Counted from the first letter of the stretch, positions 43,269 through 52,260 are shown. The stretch: 64,000 nt of DNA from Rhizobiales bacterium CCH10-E5 (GCA_001556125.1 LSIG01000212.1:1-64000), one strand, 5' to 3'. A program made the numbers and translations. The notes: generated by a model not told the origin, from the letters alone.

Positions 43269-44204
43269 ATGGCGCAGGCGGTTCTGACAGCGGGCAAGAC
43301 GAGGGAGTGGAGCGCGCCGCGCTGGCGGCCGCGCCGGGCGACCCTGCTCGCCTTCGCCATGCTGGCGCCCTCGCTCTTGTTCCTGGCGCTGTTCACCTAT
43401 TGGCCGGTCGTCCAGGTGCTCTGGCATTCGCTGCACGGGCAGGTCCGCGTCGGAGGCCCGCAGGCCTATGTCGGCGCGCAGAACTTCCTCAAGCTCTTCG
43501 CCGACCCGGCCTTCCGCAAGGCGCTCGGCAACAACCTCGTCTACGCCTTAGGCACGGTGATCCCGAGCCTCGTCCTGGCGCTCGGCTTCGCCATGGCGCT
43601 CGCGCGGTCGAGCCGGGTGAACGCGCTGTTTCGGGCGCTCTTCTTCCTGCCCGTCCTGATCCCGCTCGTCGCGGCGGCCTCGATCTTCCTGTTCCTGTTC
43701 CTGCCCAATGTCGGGCTGCTCGACTACCACCTCGCCAAGCTCGCCCTCTCCGGCCCCAACTGGCTCGGCGATCCCGATGTCGCGCTCTGGTCGATCATGG
43801 CGCTGACGATCTGGAAGAACGCCGGCTACTACATGCTGTTCTTCCTCGCCGGGCTGCAGGCCGTGCCGGCCGACGCCTATGAGGCCGCGATCCTGGACGG
43901 TGCCGGCCCCTGGCAGCGCCTGCGCTACGTCACCCTGCCCTATCTCAAGCCGACCATCGGCTTCGTGCTGGTCATCGGCCTACTCAACGTCGTCACCCAG
44001 GTCGACCATGTCTTCGTGCTGACCAAGGGCGGCCCGTCGGACTCCACCAATCTGCTGCTGTTTTATGTCTACCAGCAGGCGGTCGAGAACTACGACGCCG
44101 GCCGCGCCGCCGCCGGCACGCTGGTGATGCTGGCGCTGCTGCTCGTGGTCACCGCCTCCTCGCTGCGCACGCTCGAACGCTCCTTCGGGGAGAAGGAGCC
44201 ATGA
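43269..44204 (+). CDS. Sugar-type ABC transporter permease (UgpA/MalF family)
   Basis: The 311-residue product has six membrane helices and the EAA loop YEAAILDGAGPWQRLRYVTLPYLKP that docks the ATPase. It resembles permeases for glycerol-3-phosphate or oligosaccharides. It opens a three-gene transporter operon and overlaps the next permease gene by 4 bp. No ATPase gene is found in the cluster. Confidence 0.9.
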   Translation: MAQAVLTAGKTREWSAPRWRPRRATLLAFAMLAPSLLFLALFTYWPVVQVLWHSLHGQVRVGGPQAYVGAQNFLKLFADPAFRKALGNNLVYALGTVIPSLVLALGFAMALARSSRVNALFRALFFLPVLIPLVAAASIFLFLFLPNVGLLDYHLAKLALSGPNWLGDPDVALWSIMALTIWKNAGYYMLFFLAGLQAVPADAYEAAILDGAGPWQRLRYVTLPYLKPTIGFVLVIGLLNVVTQVDHVFVLTKGGPSDSTNLLLFYVYQQAVENYDAGRAAAGTLVMLALLLVVTASSLRTLERSFGEKEP

Positions 44205-45064
44205 GCGCCGCGAGCATGAGCCACGCCAGCACCGGCGTTTCGACCGGCGAGATCACGCCGAAGCTCGGCTATGCCGCGACGCTGCTGATCGCGGCGCTCT
44301 GGATGGTGCCCTTCCTCTGGATGCTGGTCGCGGCCTTCAATCCGGAAAGCGTCGGCGCCGGCATGGCGTCGCTGGTGCCGTCCTACATCCCGACGCTGGC
44401 CAACTTCCGCGAGGCCTGGGCCTCGGCCGATTTCCCGCGCTACGGCCTGAACACGGCGATCATCAGCCTCGGCATCCTCGCCGTGCAGATCGTGACCATC
44501 ACGCTCGCCGGCTACGCCTTCGCAAGGCTCGAATTTCCCGGCCGCACCGTCTGCTTCTATCTCTTCCTGCTCCAGCTGATGCTGGCGCCGGTCGTGCTGA
44601 TCGTCCCCAATCTGACGACGATCGCGCAGCTCGGCCTCTATGACAGCCTGCTCGGCGTGATGGCGCCGTATTTCGCCTCGGCCTTCGGTACCTTCCTGAT
44701 GCGCCAGGCCTTCCGGGCGATCCCGCGCGAACTCGAGGACGCCGCCCTGATCGACGGCGCCAGCGTCTTCCAACGCATCGGCTTCATCTATCTGCCGCTG
44801 GCGAAGCCCTCGCTCGTCGCCTTCTCGATCGTCTCCGTCACCGCCCACTGGAACGAGTTCCTCTGGCCGCTGATGGTGATCAACTCGCCGGACTTACGCC
44901 CGCTCACCGTCGGTCTCGCCTCCTTCACCCGCGGGGCGGAGGGCGCACAGGCCTGGGGCGTCATCGCGGCGGGGACGCTCCTGGTCAGCGCGCCGCTGCT
45001 GATCGCCTTCGCGCTGTTCCAGCGCGCCTTCGTCAACTCCTTCGTCTCCTCAGGCATCAAGTAA
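44201..45064 (+). CDS. Sugar-type ABC transporter permease (UgpE/MalG family)
   Basis: The 287-residue product has six membrane helices and the EAA loop LEDAALIDGASVFQRIGFIYLPLAKP. It forms a heterodimer with the previous product. The following substrate-binding gene begins 11 bases after its stop. Confidence 0.9.
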   Translation: MSAASMSHASTGVSTGEITPKLGYAATLLIAALWMVPFLWMLVAAFNPESVGAGMASLVPSYIPTLANFREAWASADFPRYGLNTAIISLGILAVQIVTITLAGYAFARLEFPGRTVCFYLFLLQLMLAPVVLIVPNLTTIAQLGLYDSLLGVMAPYFASAFGTFLMRQAFRAIPRELEDAALIDGASVFQRIGFIYLPLAKPSLVAFSIVSVTAHWNEFLWPLMVINSPDLRPLTVGLASFTRGAEGAQAWGVIAAGTLLVSAPLLIAFALFQRAFVNSFVSSGIK

Positions 45065-45075
45065 GGGAAGCCACC

Positions 45076-46407
45076 ATGACAACCACCAGACGCAACGTCC
45101 TCGCCGGCGCCGCGCTCGCCGCGAGCTTCGCGCTCTCGCCGGCCTTCGCCCAGGCGCCGACCGAGATCGAGCTGTTCTTCCCCGTCCCCGTCGACGGGCA
45201 GCTCGCCCGCGACATGGCCGCGATGATCAAGGAGTTCAACGAGAAGAACCCGTCGATCAAGGCCACCCCGGTCTATACCGGCTCCTATGACGAGACGCTG
45301 ATCAAGACCCGTGCCGCCATGAAGGCCGGCAAGCCGCCGGCCGCCGTCATCATGTCCGCCAACTTCCTGCTGGACCTTAAGATCGAGGGCGAGATCCAGC
45401 CGATGGACGGCCTGATCAAGGCCGATGGCAAGACCAACGACCAGTTCATGGGCCAGTTCTTCGACGCGCTGCACGGCAATGCCGTGCTCGACCGTCAGGT
45501 CTATGGCGTGCCCTTCCACAACTCGACGCCGTTGCTCTACGTCAACACCGACCATCTCAAGGAAGCCGGCCTCGACCCCGACAAGCTGCCCGCCAACTGG
45601 GAAGAGCTCGTCACCACCGCCAAGAAGCTGACCAAGCGCGAGGGAGACCGCGTCACCCGCTGGGGCATGATGATGCCGTCGAACTACGACTACGGCGGCT
45701 GGATCCTGCAGGCCCTGACCCATTCCAATGGCGGCCAGTGGTTCAATGTCGATTACGGCGGCGAGGTCTATTACGACACCCCCTCCATGCTCGGCGCCCT
45801 GACCTTCTGGTCCGACCTCATCGCCAAGCACAAGGTGCATCCGGCCGGCGTGCAGGCGGGCGGCGCCGTCTCCTCGGCCTTCCTCTCCGGCCAGGCCTCA
45901 ATGATGCTGCTCTCGACCGGCTCGCTGACCCATATCCGCAACAACGCGAAGTTCCCCTACAAGGTCGCTTTCGTGCCGAAGAACGTGAAGAACGAGGTTC
46001 CGATCGGCGGCGCCTCGCTGGTGATTCCGACCGGCGTCGAGGGCGAGCGCCGCAAGGCCGCCTGGACGCTGATCAACTGGATGACGAGCCCTGAGAAGTC
46101 CGGCTGGTGGAGCCGCGCCACCGGCTACTTCGCCCCCAACAAGGCCGCCTATGACCTGCCGGAAATGAAGGAGTTCCTCGCCAAGAACCCCGACGCCGGC
46201 ATCGCCGTGAGCCAGCTCGCCGTCGCCAAGCCGTGGTTCGCCACCTACAAGACCGTCCCCGTCCGCAAGGCGATCGAGGACGAGCTGGCCGCCGTGCTCT
46301 CGGGCAAGAAGCAGCCGAAGGAGGCCCTCGTCGCCGCGCAGAAGGGCGCCGACGAGATCATGCGCCCTTACGTCGAGCAGACCGCGCTGAAGCTGCCGAC
46401 GAACTGA
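45076..46407 (+). CDS. Sugar-type ABC transporter substrate-binding protein (UgpB-like)
   Basis: The 443-residue product is a cluster B (type 1) solute-binding protein with a signal peptide (MTTTRRNVLAGAALAASFAL...AFAQ). Family features include IELFFPVPVDGQLARDMAAMIKEFN, YGVPFHNSTPLLYVN and the hinge region ASLVIPTGVEGERRKAAW. UgpB-type proteins bind glycerol-3-phosphate or glycerophosphodiesters, which fits the phosphodiesterase gene next to it. GGAAG precedes the ATG. Confidence 0.92.
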   Translation: MTTTRRNVLAGAALAASFALSPAFAQAPTEIELFFPVPVDGQLARDMAAMIKEFNEKNPSIKATPVYTGSYDETLIKTRAAMKAGKPPAAVIMSANFLLDLKIEGEIQPMDGLIKADGKTNDQFMGQFFDALHGNAVLDRQVYGVPFHNSTPLLYVNTDHLKEAGLDPDKLPANWEELVTTAKKLTKREGDRVTRWGMMMPSNYDYGGWILQALTHSNGGQWFNVDYGGEVYYDTPSMLGALTFWSDLIAKHKVHPAGVQAGGAVSSAFLSGQASMMLLSTGSLTHIRNNAKFPYKVAFVPKNVKNEVPIGGASLVIPTGVEGERRKAAWTLINWMTSPEKSGWWSRATGYFAPNKAAYDLPEMKEFLAKNPDAGIAVSQLAVAKPWFATYKTVPVRKAIEDELAAVLSGKKQPKEALVAAQKGADEIMRPYVEQTALKLPTN

Positions 46408-46420
46408 ACGCTTGTTCGAC

Positions 46421-46449
46421 GTCATGCCCGGCCTCGAGCCGGGCATGAC
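46421..46449. repeat. Short perfect palindrome of the GTCAT/ATGAC family, copy R5a
   Basis: GTCATGCCCGGC and GCCGGGCATGAC are exact complements around CTCGA, 13 bases after the substrate-binding gene. It is a minimal 29-bp member of the family and could also act as an RNA hairpin. Confidence 0.85.
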
Positions 46450-46469
46450 CCTCATCATCGCCTTCTACC

Positions 46470-46555
46470 GTCATGGTCGGGCTTGTCCCGACCATCCACG
46501 TGTTTCCTCCTCGCCGTCGCAAGACGTAGATGCTCGCCACAGGGGCGAGCATGAC
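46470..46555. repeat. GTCAT/ATGAC intergenic palindromic element, copy R5b
   Basis: The 86-bp element starts GTCATGGTCGGGCTTGTCCC and ends GGGGCGAGCATGAC, with paired CACGTGTTTCC and AAGACGTAG segments inside. It lies between the substrate-binding and phosphodiesterase genes. Confidence 0.8.
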
Positions 46556-46580
46556 GGGGAGGTCGCATCCGGACACCGCC

Positions 46581-47408
46581 ATGCTCATCGCCCAGATTAC
46601 CGACCTGCATATCCGCCCGCGCGGCAAGCCCGCCTATCGCATCTCCGAGACCAATGCGCTGAGCGAACGTGCGCTCGACGTCATCGCCCGGCTCTCGCCC
46701 CGGCCCGATCTGCTGGTCATCACCGGCGATCTCACCGATTGCGGGCTGGCCGAGGAATATGCGCTGCTGCGCACCATGCTCGACGGGCTCGGCATCCCCG
46801 TTCTGCTCGTGCCCGGCAACCATGACCGCCGCGAGACGCTGACCGCCGGTCTTTCGCTCGATTCCCGCCAGGTTCTCGACGGCGGGTTCGTCCAGTTCGT
46901 CGCCGATTATGGCCCGATGCGCCTGATCGGCCTCGACACGCTGCTGCCGGGCAAGAGCGCCGGTGCGCTCTGCGCGACGCGGCTTTCCTTCCTCGACAGG
47001 GCGCTGACGGAAGCCGAGGGCAAGCCGGTGGCGATCTTCATGCACCACCCGCCCTTCGACTGCGGCATCCGCCACATGGATGCGATCCGCCTCCTCGACG
47101 GCGCGCAGGAGTTCGCGGCGATCGTCGCGCGTCATCCCAATATCGAGCGCATTCTCTGCGGCCATCACCACCGGCCGATCGTGACGCGCTTTTCCGGCAC
47201 GATCGCGCAGATCGCGCCGAGCGTGACCCACGCCGTCACCCTCGACCTCTCGGAGGCGAGCCCCTCGACCTTCCACATGGAGCCGCCGGCCTATCTGCTC
47301 CATTCCTTCCGCGAGGGCGCCGGCTTCGTCACGCACACGGCCTTCGTCGAACGCTCGCCCGGCCCCTACCCCTTCGTTCTCGACGCCGACTATCCCGGCA
47401 GCCACTAG
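46581..47408 (+). CDS. Metallophosphoesterase (GpdQ/Icc-like phosphodiesterase)
   Basis: The 275-residue product is a class III cyclic-nucleotide or glycerophosphodiesterase: Asp8/His10 in ITDLHI, ITGDLTD, PGNHDRR, HHPPFDCG and CGHHHRP provide the dinuclear metal site. Both GpdQ (glycerophosphodiesters) and Icc/CpdA (cAMP) share this. Its position after an Ugp-like transporter suggests a glycerophosphodiester substrate (inference). GC-ending codons are usual for the window. Confidence 0.9.
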   Translation: MLIAQITDLHIRPRGKPAYRISETNALSERALDVIARLSPRPDLLVITGDLTDCGLAEEYALLRTMLDGLGIPVLLVPGNHDRRETLTAGLSLDSRQVLDGGFVQFVADYGPMRLIGLDTLLPGKSAGALCATRLSFLDRALTEAEGKPVAIFMHHPPFDCGIRHMDAIRLLDGAQEFAAIVARHPNIERILCGHHHRPIVTRFSGTIAQIAPSVTHAVTLDLSEASPSTFHMEPPAYLLHSFREGAGFVTHTAFVERSPGPYPFVLDADYPGSH

Positions 47409-47456
47409 ACGTCACGAGGGCGCAGCGGCGACCGCTTGTGCGGTTGATGTTTGACT

Positions 47457-47506
47457 TGGGGGGCGCTTCCCCCATACGAGCCGGGGTGGCTCCGCGCGGC
47501 CACCCC
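47457..47506 (+). promoter_or_regulatory. Two hairpins in the homospermidine synthase leader
   Basis: TGGGGG/CCCCCA (47457-47474) and GGGGTGGC/GCCACCCC (47483-47506) follow each other about 33 bases before the start codon. They could form a regulatory leader or attenuate read-through from upstream. Confidence 0.4.
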
Positions 47507-47539
47507 CAACCGCGCCTTTCCCAAGGAGACAACCCGAGA

Positions 47540-48976
47540 ATGAGCACCTGGCCCGTCTATGGAGAGATCACCGGCCCGATCGTGATGATCGGCTTCGGTT
47601 CGATCGGCCGCGGGACGCTGCCGCTGATCGAACGGCACCTGAAGTTCGACAAGAGCCGCTTCGTCGTCATCGCGCCCGATGACCAGAACCGCCACCTCCT
47701 CGACGAGCGGGGCATCCGCTTCATCCACGAAGCCGTGACGATCGAGAACTACAAGACCATGCTCTCGCCGTTGCTGACCGCCGGCGGCGGGCAGGGCTTC
47801 TGCGTCAACCTCTCCTGCGACACTGGCTCGCGCGACATCATGGAGCTCTGCTCCAGCCTCGGCGCGCTCTATATCGACACGGTCAACGAGCCCTGGCTCG
47901 GCTTCTATTTCGACGAGACCAAGGGCCCCGGCGAGCGCTCGAACTATGCCCTGCGCGAGATGACGCTCGCCGCCAAGCGCGCCCGCCCGCCCGGCTCGAC
48001 GACCGCCGTCTCCTGCTGCGGCGCCAATCCCGGCATGGCCTCCTGGCTCGCCAAGAAGGGCCTGCTGAACATCGCCGCCGACATGCGCCTGAACGTGCCG
48101 CAGCCGACCACCCGCGAGGAGTGGGCCGCGTTGATGCAGCGCGTCGGCGTCAAGGGCATCCACATCGCCGAGCGCGACACGCAGCGCTCGAAGAACCCCA
48201 AGCCACCGGGCGTGTTCGTCAACACCTGGTCGGTCGAGGGCTTCATCTCGGAGGGCGTCCAGCCGGCCGAACTCGGCTGGGGCACCCATGAGAAGTGGAT
48301 GCCGGAGAACGCTCGCACCCATGAGACCGGCTCGCAGGCGGCGATCTATCTGATGCAGCCGGGCGCCGCGACCAAGGTCCGCAGCTGGTGCCCGACGCCG
48401 GGTCCCCAGCACGGCTTCCTGGTGACGCATAACGAGTCGATCTCGATCGCCGACTATTTCACCGTGCGCGACGAGACCGGCAAGGCGATCTACCGCCCGA
48501 CCTGCCATTACGCCTACCACCCCGCCAATGACGCGGTGCTCTCGCTCCACGAGATGTTCGGCAATGCCGGCCGCCCGCAGGAGGAGCATCACATCCTCGA
48601 CGAGGAGGAGGTCATCGACGGCATCGACGAACTCGGCGTGCTGCTCTACGGCCACGAGAAGGGCGCCTATTGGTTCGGCTCGCAGCTATCCACGGAAGAG
48701 ACCCGCAAGCTCGCCCCCTACCAGACCGCGACCGGGCTGCAGGTGACCTCGGCCGTGCTCGCCGGCATGGTCTGGGCGCTGGAGAATCCGAACGCCGGCA
48801 TCGTCGAGGTCGAGGAGATGGATCTCGACCGCTGCCTCGAGATCCAGATGCCCTATCTCGGCCCGGTCAACGGCTACTATACTGACTGGACCCCGCTCGA
48901 CGGTCGCCCGGGCCTCTTCCCGGAGGACATCGACGAGAGCGATCCCTGGCAGTTCCGGAACATTCTGGTTCGGTGA
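47540..48976 (+). CDS. hss: Homospermidine synthase
   Basis: The 478-residue product condenses two putrescine molecules, or putrescine and spermidine, into homospermidine with NAD+. The dinucleotide motif GFGSIGRG is at 18-25, followed by VIAPDDQNRHLLDERGI, the LYIDTVNEPW active-site strand, CCGANPGM and C-terminal GLQVTSAVLAGM. Length matches the bacterial family (about 470-480). GGAG precedes the ATG. It completes a polyamine pathway with odc. Confidence 0.95.
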   Translation: MSTWPVYGEITGPIVMIGFGSIGRGTLPLIERHLKFDKSRFVVIAPDDQNRHLLDERGIRFIHEAVTIENYKTMLSPLLTAGGGQGFCVNLSCDTGSRDIMELCSSLGALYIDTVNEPWLGFYFDETKGPGERSNYALREMTLAAKRARPPGSTTAVSCCGANPGMASWLAKKGLLNIAADMRLNVPQPTTREEWAALMQRVGVKGIHIAERDTQRSKNPKPPGVFVNTWSVEGFISEGVQPAELGWGTHEKWMPENARTHETGSQAAIYLMQPGAATKVRSWCPTPGPQHGFLVTHNESISIADYFTVRDETGKAIYRPTCHYAYHPANDAVLSLHEMFGNAGRPQEEHHILDEEEVIDGIDELGVLLYGHEKGAYWFGSQLSTEETRKLAPYQTATGLQVTSAVLAGMVWALENPNAGIVEVEEMDLDRCLEIQMPYLGPVNGYYTDWTPLDGRPGLFPEDIDESDPWQFRNILVR

Positions 48977-48990
48977 GGGCACCCGACGCC

Positions 48991-49081
48991 GTCATGGTCG
49001 CCCTTGTGGCGACCATCCACGTCTTCGCTGGTCGAGGGCGGCGGTCAAGACGTGGATGCTCGGGACAAGCCCGAGCATGAC
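48991..49081. repeat. GTCAT/ATGAC intergenic palindromic element, copy R6
   Basis: The 91-bp element starts GTCATGGTCGCCCTTGTGGC and ends AAGCCCGAGCATGAC, with inner complementary CCATCCACGTCTT and AAGACGTGGATG arms. It fills the convergent gap after hss. Confidence 0.85.
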
Positions 49082-49092
49082 GGAAAAGGCCT

Positions 49093-50490
49093 TCAATTCG
49101 GCCTTTGTATCCTAACCCCCGCCAGCAGCGCCCCGCCGGTGAGGAAGAACAGGATCAGCACGGCCAGCCCCGCCCGTTGGCTGGCGAACACCGTGGTCGC
49201 CAGCGCCACCAGCGTCGGCCCCAGGAACGACGTGACCTTCCCCGACAGGGCGAACAGCCCGAAGAACTCGCCGACGCGCTCCGGCGGCGCCAGCCGCGCC
49301 ATCAGGCTGCGCGAGGAGGCCTGCAGCGGCCCCGCGACGAGCCCGATCAGAAGCCCTAAGCCCAGATAGACCTTCTCCGGCAGCGAGCCGAACAGCCCGT
49401 CGCCGGACGTCGCCGGCGCCGCCTCGATCACGAACAGGATCCGATCGGGCGCCAGCGACAGGATGCCGACACAAGCCAGCAGCAGGCAGGCGATCGAGCC
49501 CAGCACCACCGTCTTGCCGCCGATCGCGTCATCGACCCGGCCGCCGATCCAGGCGCCGAACGTGCCCGTCACCGTCAGCAGGATGCCGAACACGCCGATC
49601 TCGATCGTCTGCCAGCCGAAGACGCCTGCGGCATAGATGCCCCCGAAGGCGAAAAGCGCCACGAGAGCATCCTGATAGACCATGTTGGCGAGCAGGAAGC
49701 GCCCGAGCGAGGGCAGCCGCGGCAGCTCGCGCAGGGTCGCCATCAGCCGCCCGACGCCGCCTTCCGCCGCTTCGCGCAGGCTCAGCCCCGAGCGCACCGT
49801 GTCGGGCGTCAGCAGGAACATCGGCGCGACGAAGACGATGAACCACAGCGCCGTCAGTGGGCCGGAGAAACGGTCGCCCTCGCGTGTCGCGGCATCGAGC
49901 CCGAAGATCGGTGTCAGCCCCGCCAGCGTCTTGCCGGTCGACGGATCGGCCGCGAACAGCGCCAGCGTGAGCCCGAGCGAGATCAGCCCGCCGAGATAGC
50001 CGATCGCCCAGCCGGTGCCCGAGAGCCAGCCCAGCCGCTCCGGCGGCACCAGCCGCGTCATCATCGCATTGTTGAAGGTGGTCGCGAACTCGGCCCCGAT
50101 CGTCGCCAGCACGAATCCCGTCAGCGCGATGGGCACGGCCCAGGGCGATCCCGGTAGCGCGAACCAGAGCGCGCCAGAGCCCAGCACCAGCATCGCGCCG
50201 AACACCGCGATCCAGGGCTTGCGCGGCCCGGTCCGGTCGGCGATGCCGCCGAGCAGCGGCGAGAGCAGCGCGATGCACAGGCCGGCGAAGCCCGTGGCAT
50301 AGCCCCACAGCGCCTGCCCCTGCGCCGGATCGGCGGCGAGCGCCGCGGCGAAGAAGGGCGCGAAGACGAAGGTCGTGATCAGCGTGAAGAAGGGCTGCGC
50401 AGCCCAGTCGAAGAACAGCCAGGCGGTGACGGCGCGGCGGGGGGGATAATGGGCGGGCGCTATGGCCGCCGTCTCGATGACCGCGTTCAT
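49093..50490 (-). CDS. MFS transporter, UMF1/Atg22-like family
   Basis: The 465-residue product has about twelve membrane helices. The N-terminal WLFFDWAAQPFFTLITTFVFAPFFA and the loop GLLSPLLGGIADRTGPRKPWI fit the UMF1 (Atg22-like) MFS family. Substrate is unknown. The ATG at MNAVIETA is used; a GTG four codons earlier is possible. It is convergent with hss. Confidence 0.88.
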   Translation of the reverse strand: MNAVIETAAIAPAHYPPRRAVTAWLFFDWAAQPFFTLITTFVFAPFFAAALAADPAQGQALWGYATGFAGLCIALLSPLLGGIADRTGPRKPWIAVFGAMLVLGSGALWFALPGSPWAVPIALTGFVLATIGAEFATTFNNAMMTRLVPPERLGWLSGTGWAIGYLGGLISLGLTLALFAADPSTGKTLAGLTPIFGLDAATREGDRFSGPLTALWFIVFVAPMFLLTPDTVRSGLSLREAAEGGVGRLMATLRELPRLPSLGRFLLANMVYQDALVALFAFGGIYAAGVFGWQTIEIGVFGILLTVTGTFGAWIGGRVDDAIGGKTVVLGSIACLLLACVGILSLAPDRILFVIEAAPATSGDGLFGSLPEKVYLGLGLLIGLVAGPLQASSRSLMARLAPPERVGEFFGLFALSGKVTSFLGPTLVALATTVFASQRAGLAVLILFFLTGGALLAGVRIQRPN

Positions 50491-50538
50491 CGACACCACC
50501 AACCGTTGGAGGCTTCAGCACCCGAGCCCAACCGCGCC

Positions 50539-50644
50539 GTCATCCCGGACGCAGCGCAGCGGAGATCCGGGATCCATTCCGGAACGCCTGACGTGCAAGG
50601 GTCAGGCATGGATCCGGGGTCTCCCGTTGGTCGCCCGGGAGGAC
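50539..50644. repeat. GTCAT/ATGAC intergenic palindromic element, copy R7
   Basis: The 106-bp element starts GTCATCCCGGACGCAGCGCA and ends GTCGCCCGGGAGGAC; its inner GATCCGGGATCCATTCC and CATGGATCCGGGGTC segments match R2. The terminal ATGAC is altered to AGGAC. Confidence 0.8.
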
Positions 50645-50672
50645 GGCACGGAGGGTGGAAACCCGGGGAGGC

Positions 50673-51344
50673 TCACTGCAGCGTCGTCTCGGGATCGCCG
50701 CCGCTGCGGGCCAGCTCGATCTCGGTGATCGCGACCAGCACCTCGGCCCGCTCCTTCAGGGTCGGCGCCTCCAGCAGGGCCTGCTTCTCGCGCGGCCCGA
50801 AGGGGCACATCATCGAGAGTGCGTTGACCAGTGCTTCGTTGGGAGCCTCGTTGACGCCCTTCCAGTCGATCTTGAGCTCGCTCGCCTTGGCGAAGGCCCG
50901 CAGCGCCTTGAGCAGCGCGTTGCGGTCGACAGCGTCCTCGCCGGCGCGCGCCGTGAAGTCGATCAGATAGTCGTCATAGCCGACGCGGCACTGGCGGTAA
51001 GGCGTCGTCACCGGCAGCTCCTCGGCGATGCGGAAGCGCGCGATGCCCGTCAGTGTCAGGATGTAACGGTCGTCGCCGGTCTCGGCGAACTGTGTGATGC
51101 GGCCGAGACAGCCGACCTGCAGCAGCGGCGGCGTCGCCGCCTGCCGGCTGCTCTCCGGCTCCGGCTGGACGATACCGACGACGCGATGGGTGCGGATCGC
51201 ATCGTCGATCATCGCGATGTAGCGCGGCTCGAAGATGTTCAGCGGCATCTGCCCCCGCGGCAGCAAAAGTGCGCCGCCGAGCGGGAAGACCGGCACCACG
51301 GCGGGGCAATCGTCCGGGCCCTTGTAGACGGCGTTCATGCCCAT
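50673..51344 (-). CDS. LON N-terminal (substrate-binding) domain protein
   Basis: The 223-residue product has only the LON substrate-binding domain (about 14-210: VVPVFPLGGALLLPRGQMPLNIFEPRY, VGCLGRITQFAETGDDRYILTLTGIARFRI), without ATPase or protease domains. Stand-alone LON-domain proteins are widespread and have no firm function, perhaps peptide binding. It begins 16 bases after the CnoX-like gene, so it is co-transcribed. GAGGAG precedes the ATG. Confidence 0.9.
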   Translation of the reverse strand: MGMNAVYKGPDDCPAVVPVFPLGGALLLPRGQMPLNIFEPRYIAMIDDAIRTHRVVGIVQPEPESSRQAATPPLLQVGCLGRITQFAETGDDRYILTLTGIARFRIAEELPVTTPYRQCRVGYDDYLIDFTARAGEDAVDRNALLKALRAFAKASELKIDWKGVNEAPNEALVNALSMMCPFGPREKQALLEAPTLKERAEVLVAITEIELARSGGDPETTLQ

Positions 51345-51360
51345 CGGCCGCTCCTCGCGT

Positions 51361-52260
51361 TCAGGAGAACAACAGGGTGGAGAGCTTGCGCCGCCCCGCC
51401 ATGCTGTGCTCGTCCATCGGACCCCAGGCCTCGAAGAACTGCAGCAGCTGCTTGCGCGCGCCGTCCTCGTTCCAGGCCCTGTCGGCCTTGATGATGGCGA
51501 TTAGATGATCGACCGCCTCCTCGCGCCGGTCGCGCGCATTCAGCGCCAGCGCCAGGTCGAACCGGGCCTGATGATCCTTGGGGTTGGCGGCGACCTTCGC
51601 CTCCAGCTCGGCCGTGTCGCCGAGCGAGGCGGCCTGCTGTGCCAGCTCGATGGCAGCGCGCACGGCCGCGACCGCGGGATCGGCGGCCTTCGCCTCGGGC
51701 ACCATGCCGAGGATGCCCGTCGCCCCCTCGAGATCGCCGAGATCGAGATGCAGCTTGGCCAGGCCCGCGATCGCCGCGACGTTGTCGGGCTCGAGCTCCA
51801 GCACATGGGCGTAGAGTTCGCTGGCGCCGGCCGCGTCGCCGGCCTCGGTCGCGGCCTTGGCCGCCGCGATCAGTTCCTCGGTCTGGCCGGGCCCCATCGC
51901 GCCGACGAGCTTCTCGATGAAGGCCTTCACCTGGCTCTCGGGCTGGGCGCCCATGAAGCCGTCGATCGGCTGACCCTGCTTGAAGGCGATGACGGCGGGA
52001 ATCGACTGGATGCCGAGCTGGCCCGGGATCTCCGGGTACTCGTCGATGTTCATCTTGACGAGGCGCACCTTGCCGCGCGCCGCCTTGACGACCTTCTCGA
52101 TCACCGGCGTGAGCTGCTTGCAGGGCCCGCACCAGGGCGCCCAGAAATCGACCAGAACCGGCTGCTTCATCGACTCCGCGATGACGTCCTGCCGGAAGCC
52201 CTGGGTGCTCGTGTCCTTGATCAGGCCGGGTTGCTCGGCCGCATCGCCATTGACCAGCAT
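51361..52260 (-). CDS. Thioredoxin-TPR fusion, CnoX (YbbN) type co-chaperone
   Basis: The 299-residue product has an N-terminal thioredoxin domain (about 15-120) with the complete WCGPC active site (Cys44, Cys47) and C-terminal TPR-like helices (about 130-290). E. coli CnoX has lost the redox pair (SQHC); here both Cys are kept, so it may combine holdase with disulfide reductase activity, as reported for some alphaproteobacterial CnoX. The ATG follows AAGGA; an open frame continues far upstream but is not coding. Confidence 0.91.
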   Translation of the reverse strand: MLVNGDAAEQPGLIKDTSTQGFRQDVIAESMKQPVLVDFWAPWCGPCKQLTPVIEKVVKAARGKVRLVKMNIDEYPEIPGQLGIQSIPAVIAFKQGQPIDGFMGAQPESQVKAFIEKLVGAMGPGQTEELIAAAKAATEAGDAAGASELYAHVLELEPDNVAAIAGLAKLHLDLGDLEGATGILGMVPEAKAADPAVAAVRAAIELAQQAASLGDTAELEAKVAANPKDHQARFDLALALNARDRREEAVDHLIAIIKADRAWNEDGARKQLLQFFEAWGPMDEHSMAGRRKLSTLLFS

